64,000 nt of DNA from Prevotella sp. tc2-28 (GTDB lineage Bacteria; Bacteroidota; Bacteroidia; Bacteroidales; Bacteroidaceae). The stretch lies in the NCBI RefSeq assembly GCF_900107705.1, contig NZ_FNRE01000013.1, forward strand, positions 1 to 64,000, written 5' to 3'. The notes under the pieces were generated by a model. It worked only from the letters and a program-made list of their open reading frames with translations. It was not told the origin of the DNA and ran no database searches. A program made the translations under genes and the position numbers. Shown piece by piece: positions 10,201-16,369 of the stretch; position 1 is the stretch's first letter, and each line of letters starts with the position of its first letter.

Positions 10201-10540
10201 GAATGTCGCAATAGCCAAATTAATATATTTAATAGAGATTCTATTAGCAATCTCTGCTCCTATATTAATCTATAAAAACTGTGGTAAAACTTTACTGCTG
10301 AATAGTTCTTATGCAAAGGAGGTTCCTGCGAGAATCACAAAAAAAGTTGAGTCGACAAAACTATGGTCTAATAAAGGATACTATTGTTATGAATTCATAC
10401 TTAGCAACAGGAGTTATGAAGGAACGACCTCCTTTACTTATGTCAACTGTGGTGATAGTGTTATCGTTAGATATTGGACATTTATGCCTTCTGTGAATGA
10501 ATTGTATAACCCATTTATAAAAGACGATAGAAAGAGATGA
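10190..10540 (+). CDS. Small membrane protein, candidate immunity protein (paralogue 1)
   Basis: 116 residues from the ATG at 10190, overlapping the RHS toxin stop by 11 bases. One N-terminal transmembrane helix (AKLIYLIEILLAISAPILIY) precedes a small beta domain ending GDSVIVRYWTFMPSVNELYN. The position right after a toxin tip is that of the cognate immunity gene. The C-terminal motif recurs in the next gene (GDTIIVEYWPFMPEVNAVWG), so the two are tandem paralogues. The fold hints at DUF3592-like proteins but that is only a resemblance. The 18 codons upstream in the same frame are ignored because they lie within the toxin gene. Confidence 0.65.
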   Translation: MEIKNVAIAKLIYLIEILLAISAPILIYKNCGKTLLLNSSYAKEVPARITKKVESTKLWSNKGYYCYEFILSNRSYEGTTSFTYVNCGDSVIVRYWTFMPSVNELYNPFIKDDRKR

Positions 10541-10854
10541 TAAATAAAAGAATAAGAGACATCATATTAATGGGTGTAGCTGCTATTCTATTCCCATGGT
10601 TCATTCTCTTTAATGTTACAAGTTGTATCAGATGGATTATCTTGGCAAATGCACATACAGAAAAGACGGAAGCCGTTATAGTTGGGTATGTTGCATACCC
10701 CAGAGCAGGCGGTTACGATCCGTATATGTTTGAGCTTAATGGCCATATTTATACGGGAAAAAAATTTAATGGACCTTCCGAGGTTGGCGATACTATTATC
10801 GTTGAATATTGGCCATTTATGCCAGAAGTGAATGCCGTATGGGGAACCCGATAA
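10537..10854 (+). CDS. Small membrane protein, candidate immunity protein (paralogue 2)
   Basis: 105 residues, starting four bases inside the preceding gene (ATGA coupling). One N-terminal hydrophobic helix (ILMGVAAILFPWFILFNV) followed by a small beta domain, FELNGHIYTGKKFNGPSEVGDTIIVEYWPFMPEVNAVW (quoted here in parts: FELNGHIYTG, then GDTIIVEYWPFMPEVN). It shares this C-terminal motif with paralogue 1 but is otherwise diverged. Tandem duplicated immunity genes are common behind RHS toxins; the second copy may protect against a related tip held by other strains. Immunity function is inferred from position only. Confidence 0.6.
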   Translation: MINKRIRDIILMGVAAILFPWFILFNVTSCIRWIILANAHTEKTEAVIVGYVAYPRAGGYDPYMFELNGHIYTGKKFNGPSEVGDTIIVEYWPFMPEVNAVWGTR

Positions 10855-10871
10855 ATGACGATGACATAGAC

Positions 10872-11294
10872 ATGAAACGACTTTTTTTTTATTTTTATAA
10901 GTTCCTGGAGACAAAGGGTATCAAGAATCCCTTTGGACTAAGCATCTCCTACCTGACGAGCCTATTCGTTGTCCCCTGGGTTTTGACGGCTGGTTTTATC
11001 AAGGAATGGAAGGGGCTAAGCGTTATGCAGACGGAAGTGCTTCTGCTGGGGGGTGTCGCATGCGGATTTGCAGGGCTGTATTATATGTTCAAGAAGAATG
11101 AAACGTATCTTATTAGATATAAATATAAGCACCGCAAACTTCTGACTGGCTGGAAAAAGGACTTGATACTGGCATCATTAGTCTGTTCTCTTTGTGTTGG
11201 CGCTTTCTTTTGTGTCCTTATTCACAAAGATGTCTTTCTAGACTTTTTTATCTATTGTTTCAGAATATCAACAATCTATTATTTTGGAGCATAA
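10872..11294 (+). CDS. Hypothetical integral membrane protein
   Basis: 140 residues from ATG 10872; an in-frame ATG at 10839 would add 11 acidic residues and overlap the previous gene. Four predicted membrane helices are visible: ISYLTSLFVVPWVLTAGF, MQTEVLLLGGVACGFAGLYY, LILASLVCSLCVGAFFCVLI and the C-terminal FLDFFIYCF. The region between helices two and three is basic. No family is recognised. It closes the immunity gene cluster and stops 16 bases before a REP-like repeat, so it could be another immunity gene or a remnant of the displaced locus. Confidence 0.5.
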   Translation: MKRLFFYFYKFLETKGIKNPFGLSISYLTSLFVVPWVLTAGFIKEWKGLSVMQTEVLLLGGVACGFAGLYYMFKKNETYLIRYKYKHRKLLTGWKKDLILASLVCSLCVGAFFCVLIHKDVFLDFFIYCFRISTIYYFGA

Positions 11295-11310
11295 TATGAA
11301 ATTGTTAACA

Positions 11311-11405
11311 GAACAACGGATCATGGGGTCGGTTCTACTGATCATTTTTAGAGGATCAAATTTGTAAGTACGAAATATGTTATTACCTTTGCCTGTACAA
11401 AACAG
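11311..11405 (+). repeat. REP-like repeat with built-in promoter, upstream of the RAYT
   Basis: The core (11319-11345) reads GATCA, then GGGGTCGGTTCTAC, then TGATC, forming a small hairpin. The flanking 60 bases include a -7 element TACCTTTG (11384-11391) that would drive the transposase. Nearly the same 95 bases recur at 12831-12930, and the core alone at 12041-12070. Confidence 0.75.
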
Positions 11406-11421
11406 CATAACAGAAACAGGA

Positions 11422-12138
11422 ATGGCACGACAGATAAGAAAGAAGAGCGGAACGGGAATCTACCACGTGATGTTGCGTGGTATCAATCGACAAGACATCT
11501 TTGAGGATGAACGGGATTATCAACAGATGGTTTCCATACTCAGAGGGTTGATAGACAGGTGTGACGAACACAAGGTTCAGCTTCCGTCTCTTTGTACGTT
11601 CTATGCATATTGCCTGATGAGCAACCATGTTCATCTGTTGATACAGGAACGTGAAGAGAATATAAGCGATGTAGTAAAGATAATAGGAGTGACATATGCT
11701 CATTACTTCAACAAGAAGTACGAACGAAACGGCCATTTGTTCCAGGACCGATTCAGAAGTGAGCCAGTTAACACTATAGAATATTTCGTCACCCTACTCA
11801 GATATATTCACCAAAACCCATTGAAAGCGGGTATGGTGGAGAAGATAGAAGATTATCCCTGGAGCAGTTGGAGGGAGTATATTACTGAAAGCAGTACAGA
11901 TACTTTCTGTTCAACAAAAGCGGTGTTTTCCAGAATCCCCCGTGAGGATCTGAAAGAATTGGTGTGTATGCCCTTAGAGGAATGTGATCAGATTTTGGAT
12001 ATTGACGCTGACGACTGCAAGTCTGTCAGTGACAGTGATGCGGATCATGGGGTCGGTTCTATTGATCACACGATGATATATCTTCTGCTAATGAAAGAGG
12101 AATTGACTCGTATCTTGTCACTCCCAATGGGAATTTAA
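11422..12138 (+). mobile_element. REP-associated tyrosine transposase (RAYT, IS200/Y1 family)
   Basis: 238 residues from ATG 11422. The start codon at 11377 lies before the -7 element and cannot be used from that promoter. The Y1 signature is present: GIYHVMLRGINRQDIF near the N-terminus, the HUH metal-binding motif in MSNHVHLLIQ, and the region TYAHYFNKKYERNGHLFQDRFRSEPV carrying the helix with the catalytic Tyr, followed by LLRYIHQNPLKAGM. These are HUH single-strand nucleases that mobilise or process REP hairpins. Flanking REP-like copies support the assignment. The last 30 or so codons read through a REP copy into another gene's remnant, so the native C-terminus has probably been replaced. 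Confidence 0.88.
12041..12070 (+). repeat. REP-like core copy inside the 3' end of the RAYT frame
   Basis: Reads CGGATCATGGGGTCGGTTCT followed by ATTGATCACA, one base different from the copies at 11319 and 12850 over the core. Same orientation as the other two. It marks the 3' boundary of the RAYT insertion. Confidence 0.75.
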
Positions 12139-12293
12139 AAAAATATGATCCCAAAACAGGAAAAATAAAGACGATTAGCAGTGATATTCCAAGTGATAAA
12201 AATGCTGGTGATAGAAGAGCAAATAATATAGATCCAGAAAAAGAGAGTGAACTCATTCAGTTTATTAATCGCATATTGTCTTATTTAAAATGA
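12063..12293 (+). pseudogene. Orphan polymorphic-toxin C-terminal tip (5' truncated)
   Basis: An open frame of about 75 codons, with no start codon and a TGA just upstream inside the REP copy, encodes SSANERGIDSYLVTPNGNLK, then KYDPKTGKIKTISSDIPSDK, and ends IDPEKESELIQFINRILSYL. The composition is AT-rich and hydrophilic, as for RHS tips. Its TGA overlaps the ATG of the next gene (ATGA), the coupling seen for toxin/immunity pairs. I read it as the end of an older RHS toxin tip whose upstream part was removed by, or during, insertion of the RAYT/REP unit. It could instead serve as a donor cassette that recombines behind an RHS core. Confidence 0.6.
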
Positions 12294-12814
12294 TTTTTAT
12301 GAAACGTTATCTGATAATAGCATTTCTGTTTATACTGTTCGTGTTTTCTATATACATATCTTTTTGGGTAGGCTATTGCTATGCAGGTCTATATCCAGAA
12401 GAAATAGTCCCTAAGGAGGAAAACCCTTTCTGTTGTCACACCATAACAGAGGATGATATAGTTTCGCTTTCAACAGCTAAACAGTTTTCTGGAAGGATGA
12501 TGTATTCCTGTAATTATGATCCAAGTGATAGAGTTGTCATTCCCAATGAAACTCTTGCTGTAAAGATGGGCATGTTACTGTTAGAATCCCTATACGGTAA
12601 GGATGTATATGAAGAAAAACCTTATTACGTTGCATTATTGGATAGTGTATGGGTTGTGGAAACCTCTATACCAATTCCACCACCTCCCTCAAAAGAAGAT
12701 AGTGTGAAATTGGGAACAGATATGGAATTTGCACCCTTGAGATTTGGAGGTGTGGGGCATGTCGAGATTAACAAACACAATGGAAAAGTATATACCATAT
12801 ATCATACTAAATAA
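12290..12814 (+). CDS. Membrane-anchored NTF2-fold-type immunity protein
   Basis: 174 residues, start ATG 12290 overlapping the toxin-tip stop (an internal ATG at 12299 is possible). An N-terminal membrane anchor (LIIAFLFILFVFSIYISFWV) is followed by a region with the order of NTF2-fold immunity proteins: NETLAVKMGMLLLESLYGKD, then PYYVALLDSVWVVETSIP, and FGGVGHVEINKHNGKVYTI at the end. That family neutralises polymorphic toxins. Its partner would be the truncated tip immediately upstream, so this is an orphan immunity gene kept after loss of its toxin. Two Cys near 49-50 are notable. It is followed by another REP-like copy. Confidence 0.72.
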   Translation: MIFMKRYLIIAFLFILFVFSIYISFWVGYCYAGLYPEEIVPKEENPFCCHTITEDDIVSLSTAKQFSGRMMYSCNYDPSDRVVIPNETLAVKMGMLLLESLYGKDVYEEKPYYVALLDSVWVVETSIPIPPPPSKEDSVKLGTDMEFAPLRFGGVGHVEINKHNGKVYTIYHTK

Positions 12815-12830
12815 AAAAAAACAATCAGTC

Positions 12831-12930
12831 AACAACGGATCATGGGCGGATCATGGGGTCGGTTCTACTGATCATTTTAGAGAATAAAATTTGTAAATAT
12901 CGAAATATGTTATTATCTTTTACAAAAACA
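12831..12930 (+). repeat. Solo copy of the RAYT-flanking REP/promoter repeat
   Basis: Nearly the same sequence as 11311-11405, including the GATCA...TGATC hairpin and the following ATCGAAATATGTTATTA segment, but without a transposase after it. The first bases of the core (CGGATCATGGG) are duplicated at 12837-12847. Such gene-less copies are the mobile products expected of a RAYT. Confidence 0.75.
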
Positions 12931-12984
12931 ATATGAGCCCTTAAGATAATTTGCAAAAAGTGTCGGGATGTGAAGGAAAATAAG

Positions 12985-13230
12985 TATCTTTGCAACCGAC
13001 AACATATAAAAAGAAAAAGCAACCGCAGCTTTTGTTAGTCTCCCGAACGGCAAATTCAATTAGACTTCATAGAAGCGATGGCTGCCTGCTCACGACTCCT
13101 ACAACGGAGACGTGGGCTTTTGGCAGTAGCAGCATCTATGAAAGGTTTGCCTACCTGGGAGCTTGCTGTGACCCCAAATTAACCCGCCCACGTCTTCCGT
13201 TGTTTTCTCTCTCGCCTTACGGCGTATTAT
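12985..13230 (+). ncRNA. Candidate structured RNA (6S-like rod?)
   Basis: This 450-base gap between 12815 and 13268 holds no convincing protein gene. A -7 element TATCTTTG (12985-12992) starts it. Downstream, a 17/18-bp near-perfect inverted repeat, ACAACGGAGACGTGGGC at 13101-13117 and GCCCACGTCTTCCGTTGT at 13186-13203 (one bulged base), encloses a 68-base region with further partial pairing (GGCAGTAGCAG with CTTGCTGTGACC). A T-rich stretch follows near 13201. A long rod with a central bubble is the shape of 6S RNA, but I do not recognise the sequence. The only long frame here (12990-13253) has no protein-like features. Confidence 0.4.
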
Positions 13231-13268
13231 ATGTGTTTACTATCAATAATTAAACGGAAAACGTAAAT

Positions 13269-13856
13269 ATGGAATTCAACGACGACGAAATAGTCGCATT
13301 ACTAAACCGTCTGCCTGAGAAGCTGCACCAGGCAGACAGTAACAACCAAGGCAGCACAGTCATCAATATCTATGGAAAAGGCAGTCTCCACGTGGATCAT
13401 GTGGACAACCAGAACTTCTATGGCGACGCATGTCCCAAAGCGAAGAAAGAGAAAAGGAACGAAGACACACCCACCCTACCATTATCCTCGGAACTGAGTA
13501 CACTTGAAGCAATAAAGCAAAGCATTATATTGCTCATGGAAGAACGTTATGAGGATAAACTACTATTCAATCGGCAAGCCCATTGGCAAGCAATCTACCG
13601 TATATTGGTGGATAAGGGCTATTGTCGGGAATCAGACTTTGACGGCTTCGATGCCTTCATTCGGCGGGTGATGCCTGAGGAGGTGAACAAACCGTATAAG
13701 AAGGAGTCGGTGAAACAAATTAGCAAGACAGATTTCGCCCTTCCATTTGACCGTTGGCATTATGACCCGCAGACCTCTACGACTCGCAAACCGTACGATC
13801 GTATGGTAGCAGTTACCGGTCGCTTTAAAGAGATTTTGGAACAAAAAGGACTGTAA
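13269..13856 (+). CDS. Conserved hypothetical protein
   Basis: 195 residues. The N-terminus has an acidic helix, then STVINIYGKGSLHVDHVDNQ, a beta stretch typical of Bacteroidales island proteins. After a charged linker, the C-terminal two thirds are helical (EAIKQSIILLMEERYEDKLL, HWQAIYRILVDKGYCRESDF, DAFIRRVMPEE). No signal peptide or membrane segment. I do not recognise a function. It follows the structured RNA candidate by about 40-60 bases and may use that RNA as a 5' leader. It belongs to the mobile-island zone with vapE. Confidence 0.65.
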   Translation: MEFNDDEIVALLNRLPEKLHQADSNNQGSTVINIYGKGSLHVDHVDNQNFYGDACPKAKKEKRNEDTPTLPLSSELSTLEAIKQSIILLMEERYEDKLLFNRQAHWQAIYRILVDKGYCRESDFDGFDAFIRRVMPEEVNKPYKKESVKQISKTDFALPFDRWHYDPQTSTTRKPYDRMVAVTGRFKEILEQKGL

Positions 13857-13878
13857 AGAACAAAAAAAGACCTATTTA

Positions 13879-13910
13879 TTTGGAAGTTTCAAAAATAATG
13901 TCTATCTTTG
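13879..13910 (+). promoter_or_regulatory. Promoter of a short untranslated transcript
   Basis: TTTG (13879-13882), 20 nt, TATCTTTG (13903-13910): an ideal Bacteroidota promoter. No plus-strand gene follows; the transcript would start near 13916, contain ACAGG...CCTGT partially complementary ends (to about 13985), and run into the 3' end of the minus-strand gene at 13972-14382. A small RNA is likely. Confidence 0.6.
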
Positions 13911-13971
13911 CAGTAGAAAAACAACAGGGCTTCAGAATACCGCGTCGGATTGCAGTTTCGGAGGGAAGGGT

Positions 13972-14382
13972 TCAGAGGTCCTGTTCTTTGTTTACATAAG
14001 GTATGTTGTCTGATATGCTGTGAACTAGATACTCTCCCCAAATACTTTCGTTTATAATAATCCAACTGTCACTGTCTGCTATTATTGTCTTGAAAAGGTG
14101 ACTGGCCATAATGTAGTCTCTTCCTTTGGGGTCGGGAACAGCATCAATATACTCTGCATCATTTAGTAGTTCGGGAAGTCTCAACAAAGCTTCATTCTTT
14201 TCCGAATAATGCCTATGAGGTTGATTCAACCATTCTTTGATACCTGACATATTGATATATATATCATGAGGGAAATAAGGATGCGAAAGCACTTGTCCTA
14301 CTAATAGAGTTTTTGCTTCCTCTTTTATTTCCTTTCTGCGTTTCTTCATTTCCGCAGTTATCAATATGTTTGTTTTTTCCAT
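13972..14382 (-). CDS. PBECR/LPD3-like domain protein (putative nuclease-related)
   Basis: 136 residues from the ATG at 14382, chosen because the minus strand carries TAATTTTG eight bases before it. The core reads INMSGIKEWLNQPHRHYSEK, NEALLRLPELLNDAEYI and DYIMASHLFKTIIADSDSW. This order resembles the LPD3 / phage barnase-EndoU-colicin-RelE-like (PBECR) domains found in phage and conjugative-element polyvalent proteins. Here it stands alone as a small cytoplasmic protein, opposite in direction to its neighbours. Catalytic residues cannot be assigned by eye; the His pair in PHRHY and the C-terminal helix are candidates. It may be a toxin without a visible antitoxin, or a partner of the small RNA reading into its 3' end. 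Confidence 0.5.
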   Translation of the reverse strand: MEKTNILITAEMKKRRKEIKEEAKTLLVGQVLSHPYFPHDIYINMSGIKEWLNQPHRHYSEKNEALLRLPELLNDAEYIDAVPDPKGRDYIMASHLFKTIIADSDSWIIINESIWGEYLVHSISDNIPYVNKEQDL

Positions 14383-14428
14383 ACAGCCTGCAAAATTACT
14401 AAAAACTATCTGAATAGACAAATATTTT

Positions 14429-14472
14429 TCCCTCACGTTTTCCCCCACGCTTTCACTTTCCCCCCACGTTTT
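14429..14472. repeat. Three short CCCCCACGTTTTC-type repeats
   Basis: Units CCCTCACGTTTTC (14429), CCCCCACGCTTTC (14441) and CCCCCCACGTTTTC (14459) lie between the divergent promoters of the PBECR-like gene and vapE. The regular spacing suggests a protein binding array or iteron-like site. Confidence 0.5.
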
Positions 14473-14488
14473 CATTCAACACTGATTG

Positions 14489-14520
14489 TTTTGCAAAATA
14501 CTAGTGAATTGTCTATCTTT
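14489..14520 (+). promoter_or_regulatory. Promoter of vapE
   Basis: TTTG at 14489-14492, exactly 20 nt, then TATCTTTG at 14513-14520; the vapE ATG is at 14548. Confidence 0.75.
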
Positions 14521-14547
14521 GCGCCGCAAAACCTAAGGATTAAACTT

Positions 14548-15831
14548 ATGGAGGAAGAAACGCCCAAGAAGACGAAAAAGGACACGAAAGGTCCTAAGGA
14601 ACACAAGAAGAACTGGCAGGAACAGATGGCGACGGTGGCTGACATCCGGGCATTTCTGGACGAGCGCATCCTGCTGCGCCATAATGTGGTGACAGGGCGC
14701 GTGGAGTGCTGTTGGCCGACGGAGTATCCCGACGACCCTCCGTCGGCATGGGAGCCGATTACCGACCGGGCGGTGAACTCGCTGTGGTCGGAGATGTCGA
14801 AACAAAAAACGGTGCGTGTGCAGGACATGCAGCGCGTGATAGAGTCGGACTATGTTGCCGACTTCGACCCATTCCGCTTCTACCTGACGCGCCTGCCGCC
14901 GTGGAACGACGACAAGGACGACTATATCATGGAACTGGCGATGTCGGTCGTGGTGAAGGGTGGTGCGGAGGAACAGCTGCTGTTCTGCCAGTGTCTGAAG
15001 AAATGGCTGGTGGGTATGGTGGCAGGGTGGATTGACGCACAGGTGGTGAACAACGTGATACTGGTCTTAATCGGTGCGCAGGGCTTGTACAAGACGACGT
15101 GGTTCTCCTACCTGTTGCCGCCCGAGCTGCGCCCTTACTTCCGCATCAAGACGAACGCCAGCCGCATGACGAAAGACGACCTGCTGTCGCTGACACAGTA
15201 CGGGCTGCTATGCTATGAGGAGCTGGACACCATGACGTCGCGCGAGCTGAACGAGTTGAAGTCGGTGGTGACGATGCCCTCTGTCGACGAGCGCCCTGCC
15301 TACGGCCGCTACCATGAGCACCGACGGCACCTTGCCTCGTTCTGCGGCACGGGCAATAACATGCAGTTTCTCTCCGACGCCACGGGAAACCGGCGGTGGC
15401 TGCCCTTTGAAGTGGACAGCATCTCCAGTCCGCGCCAGTTCCCCCTGAACTATGCCGGCATCTATGCTCAGGCATACCGCCTGTATCGTGACGGTTTCCA
15501 ATATTGGTTCTCACAGGCAGAGATCCAGCGGCTCAGCACGCACAATGAGCAGTTTGAGACGCCGCGCCTGGAGACGGAGCTGGTAGACATCTATTTCCGC
15601 AAGCCCCATGAGCATGAATCAGGAGAGTTCATGCCGACCAGCCGTGCCCTGCAGCTAATCGGTGGCAACACGACGCAGAAGCTAAGCCCCGTCATGGTGG
15701 GGCGTGCCTTTGTCGAGCTGGGCTTTACGCCCCGGCGCTTAGCCCATACGCGCGGCTACGTGGTGGTGCAGCGGTCAGGCATGGAAATCAAGGAGCGTAT
15801 GCAGGCATTAGCCGTGACGGATGACAGATGA
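14548..15831 (+). CDS. VapE-type P-loop helicase/NTPase (virulence-associated E family)
   Basis: 427 residues from ATG 14548, downstream of its promoter; earlier in-frame starts precede the transcription start. After a Lys-rich N-terminus (EETPKKTKKDTKGP) comes an all-helical segment and the VapE core: Walker A LIGAQGLYKTTW (about 175-185), Walker B-like GLLCYEELD (about 214-222), sensor region FCGTGNNMQFLSDATGNRRW. VapE proteins are primase-associated superfamily 3-like helicases carried on prophages and integrative islands. The usual N-terminal BT4734/primase domain is absent. Next to a DUF4248 gene this is the standard Bacteroidales island arrangement. Cysteines or phage structural genes are not evident nearby. 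Confidence 0.85.
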   Translation: MEEETPKKTKKDTKGPKEHKKNWQEQMATVADIRAFLDERILLRHNVVTGRVECCWPTEYPDDPPSAWEPITDRAVNSLWSEMSKQKTVRVQDMQRVIESDYVADFDPFRFYLTRLPPWNDDKDDYIMELAMSVVVKGGAEEQLLFCQCLKKWLVGMVAGWIDAQVVNNVILVLIGAQGLYKTTWFSYLLPPELRPYFRIKTNASRMTKDDLLSLTQYGLLCYEELDTMTSRELNELKSVVTMPSVDERPAYGRYHEHRRHLASFCGTGNNMQFLSDATGNRRWLPFEVDSISSPRQFPLNYAGIYAQAYRLYRDGFQYWFSQAEIQRLSTHNEQFETPRLETELVDIYFRKPHEHESGEFMPTSRALQLIGGNTTQKLSPVMVGRAFVELGFTPRRLAHTRGYVVVQRSGMEIKERMQALAVTDDR

Positions 15832-15924
15832 CGGATGGGAAACGGGAAACTCCATGCGTACCGCGCGCATGCGGTACGCGTAATAATTCCAATTATCTAT
15901 CTGTCATCCGTCATCTGTCATCTT
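15818..15924. repeat. Nested inverted repeats in the vapE-DUF4248 gap
   Basis: GATGACAGATGACGGATG (15820-15837) is the exact reverse complement of CATCCGTCATCTGTCATC (15905-15922). Inside it is a second perfect hairpin, GCGTACCGC...GCGGTACGC (about 15855-15878). The outer left arm overlaps the vapE stop codon. It could form a large cruciform or stable mRNA structure. Confidence 0.75.
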
Positions 15925-15945
15925 AAAGGTAAAAAAGTAAAAAGC

Positions 15946-16161
15946 ATGATAGAAGAACGTAGATATAGCAAACGGGAGCTGGCGCGCCTCTACTGGCCAG
16001 AGACGCAGAACATCAAGTCGGCGCTGAAGAACCTGCGCCAAGACATCAAGGGCTGTCCTGAACTGGTGGAGGCGCTGTCGCACACCCATTGGAACATCAA
16101 CCGCCATTCTTATTCTGCGGAGCAAGTACGGTTGATTGTGAAGTTTCTTTGTGAGCCGTAG
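15946..16161 (+). CDS. DUF4248 family protein
   Basis: 71 residues from ATG 15946. The sequence YSKRELARLYWPETQNIKSA, then LKNLRQDIKGCPELVEALSH and SAEQVRLIVKFLCEP follows the DUF4248 pattern (KxELAxLYxP....AL.NLR..I..CPEL...L......tp.qV.lIv..lGeP). These are small helix-turn-helix-like proteins found next to vapE and HU genes in Bacteroidales islands; function unknown, DNA binding suspected. Upstream in-frame starts would run into the inverted-repeat region and are disregarded. Confidence 0.85.
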   Translation: MIEERRYSKRELARLYWPETQNIKSALKNLRQDIKGCPELVEALSHTHWNINRHSYSAEQVRLIVKFLCEP

Positions 16162-16179
16162 GGGGGGCGGATTGCAGCC

Positions 16180-16258
16180 ATTAATACTTACATTTGCGGA
16201 GATTAATACTTACACTTGCGCCCATTAATACTTACACTTGCGGAGATTAATACTTGCA
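16180..16258 (+). repeat. 22-bp tandem repeat, 3.6 copies, promoter-like
   Basis: Units of ATTAATACTTACACTTGCGGAG start at 16180, 16202, 16224 and 16246 (last partial). The first unit has TACATTTG, a perfect -7 match; the others read TACACTTG. They precede the start of the collapsed HU gene. Confidence 0.8.
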
Positions 16259-16317
16259 AAAAGGGCTTCCTCAGACGACAGAACTAACTTATTATTAACT
16301 TTTTAAAAACAACAGTT

Positions 16318-16338
16318 ATGGCAATTAAAGTGATCTGA
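16318..16338 (+). pseudogene. HU-type gene remnant (first six codons only)
   Basis: The reading ATG GCA ATT AAA GTG ATC TGA gives MAIKVI and stop. In the standard island order vapE-DUF4248-HU-amidase, an HU-like gene beginning MAI(K/x) would sit here, but its roughly 130 remaining codons are gone and the amidase start follows 31 bases later. The call rests on gene order and the start context. Confidence 0.35.
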
Positions 16339-16369
16339 CAGCCATCAGTTCAACGGTGTTGGTACAGTC

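Noticed and set aside
11377..11421. Upstream start codon for the RAYT gene
   Set aside because: It precedes the -7 element TACCTTTG at 11384-11391, so the transcript would not contain it; ATG 11422 gives the normal Y1 N-terminus.
12990..13253. 87-codon plus-strand frame over the structured RNA candidate
   Set aside because: Translation is unlike a protein, begins inside the promoter region, and the inverted repeat explains the sequence better.
14533..14805. Minus-strand Arg-rich frames opposite vapE
   Set aside because: High Arg/Pro content from GC-rich antisense; no start context or promoter.
16180..16258. Possible CRISPR-like array
   Set aside because: The 22-base units are directly abutting with no spacers, and there are no cas genes in the window.
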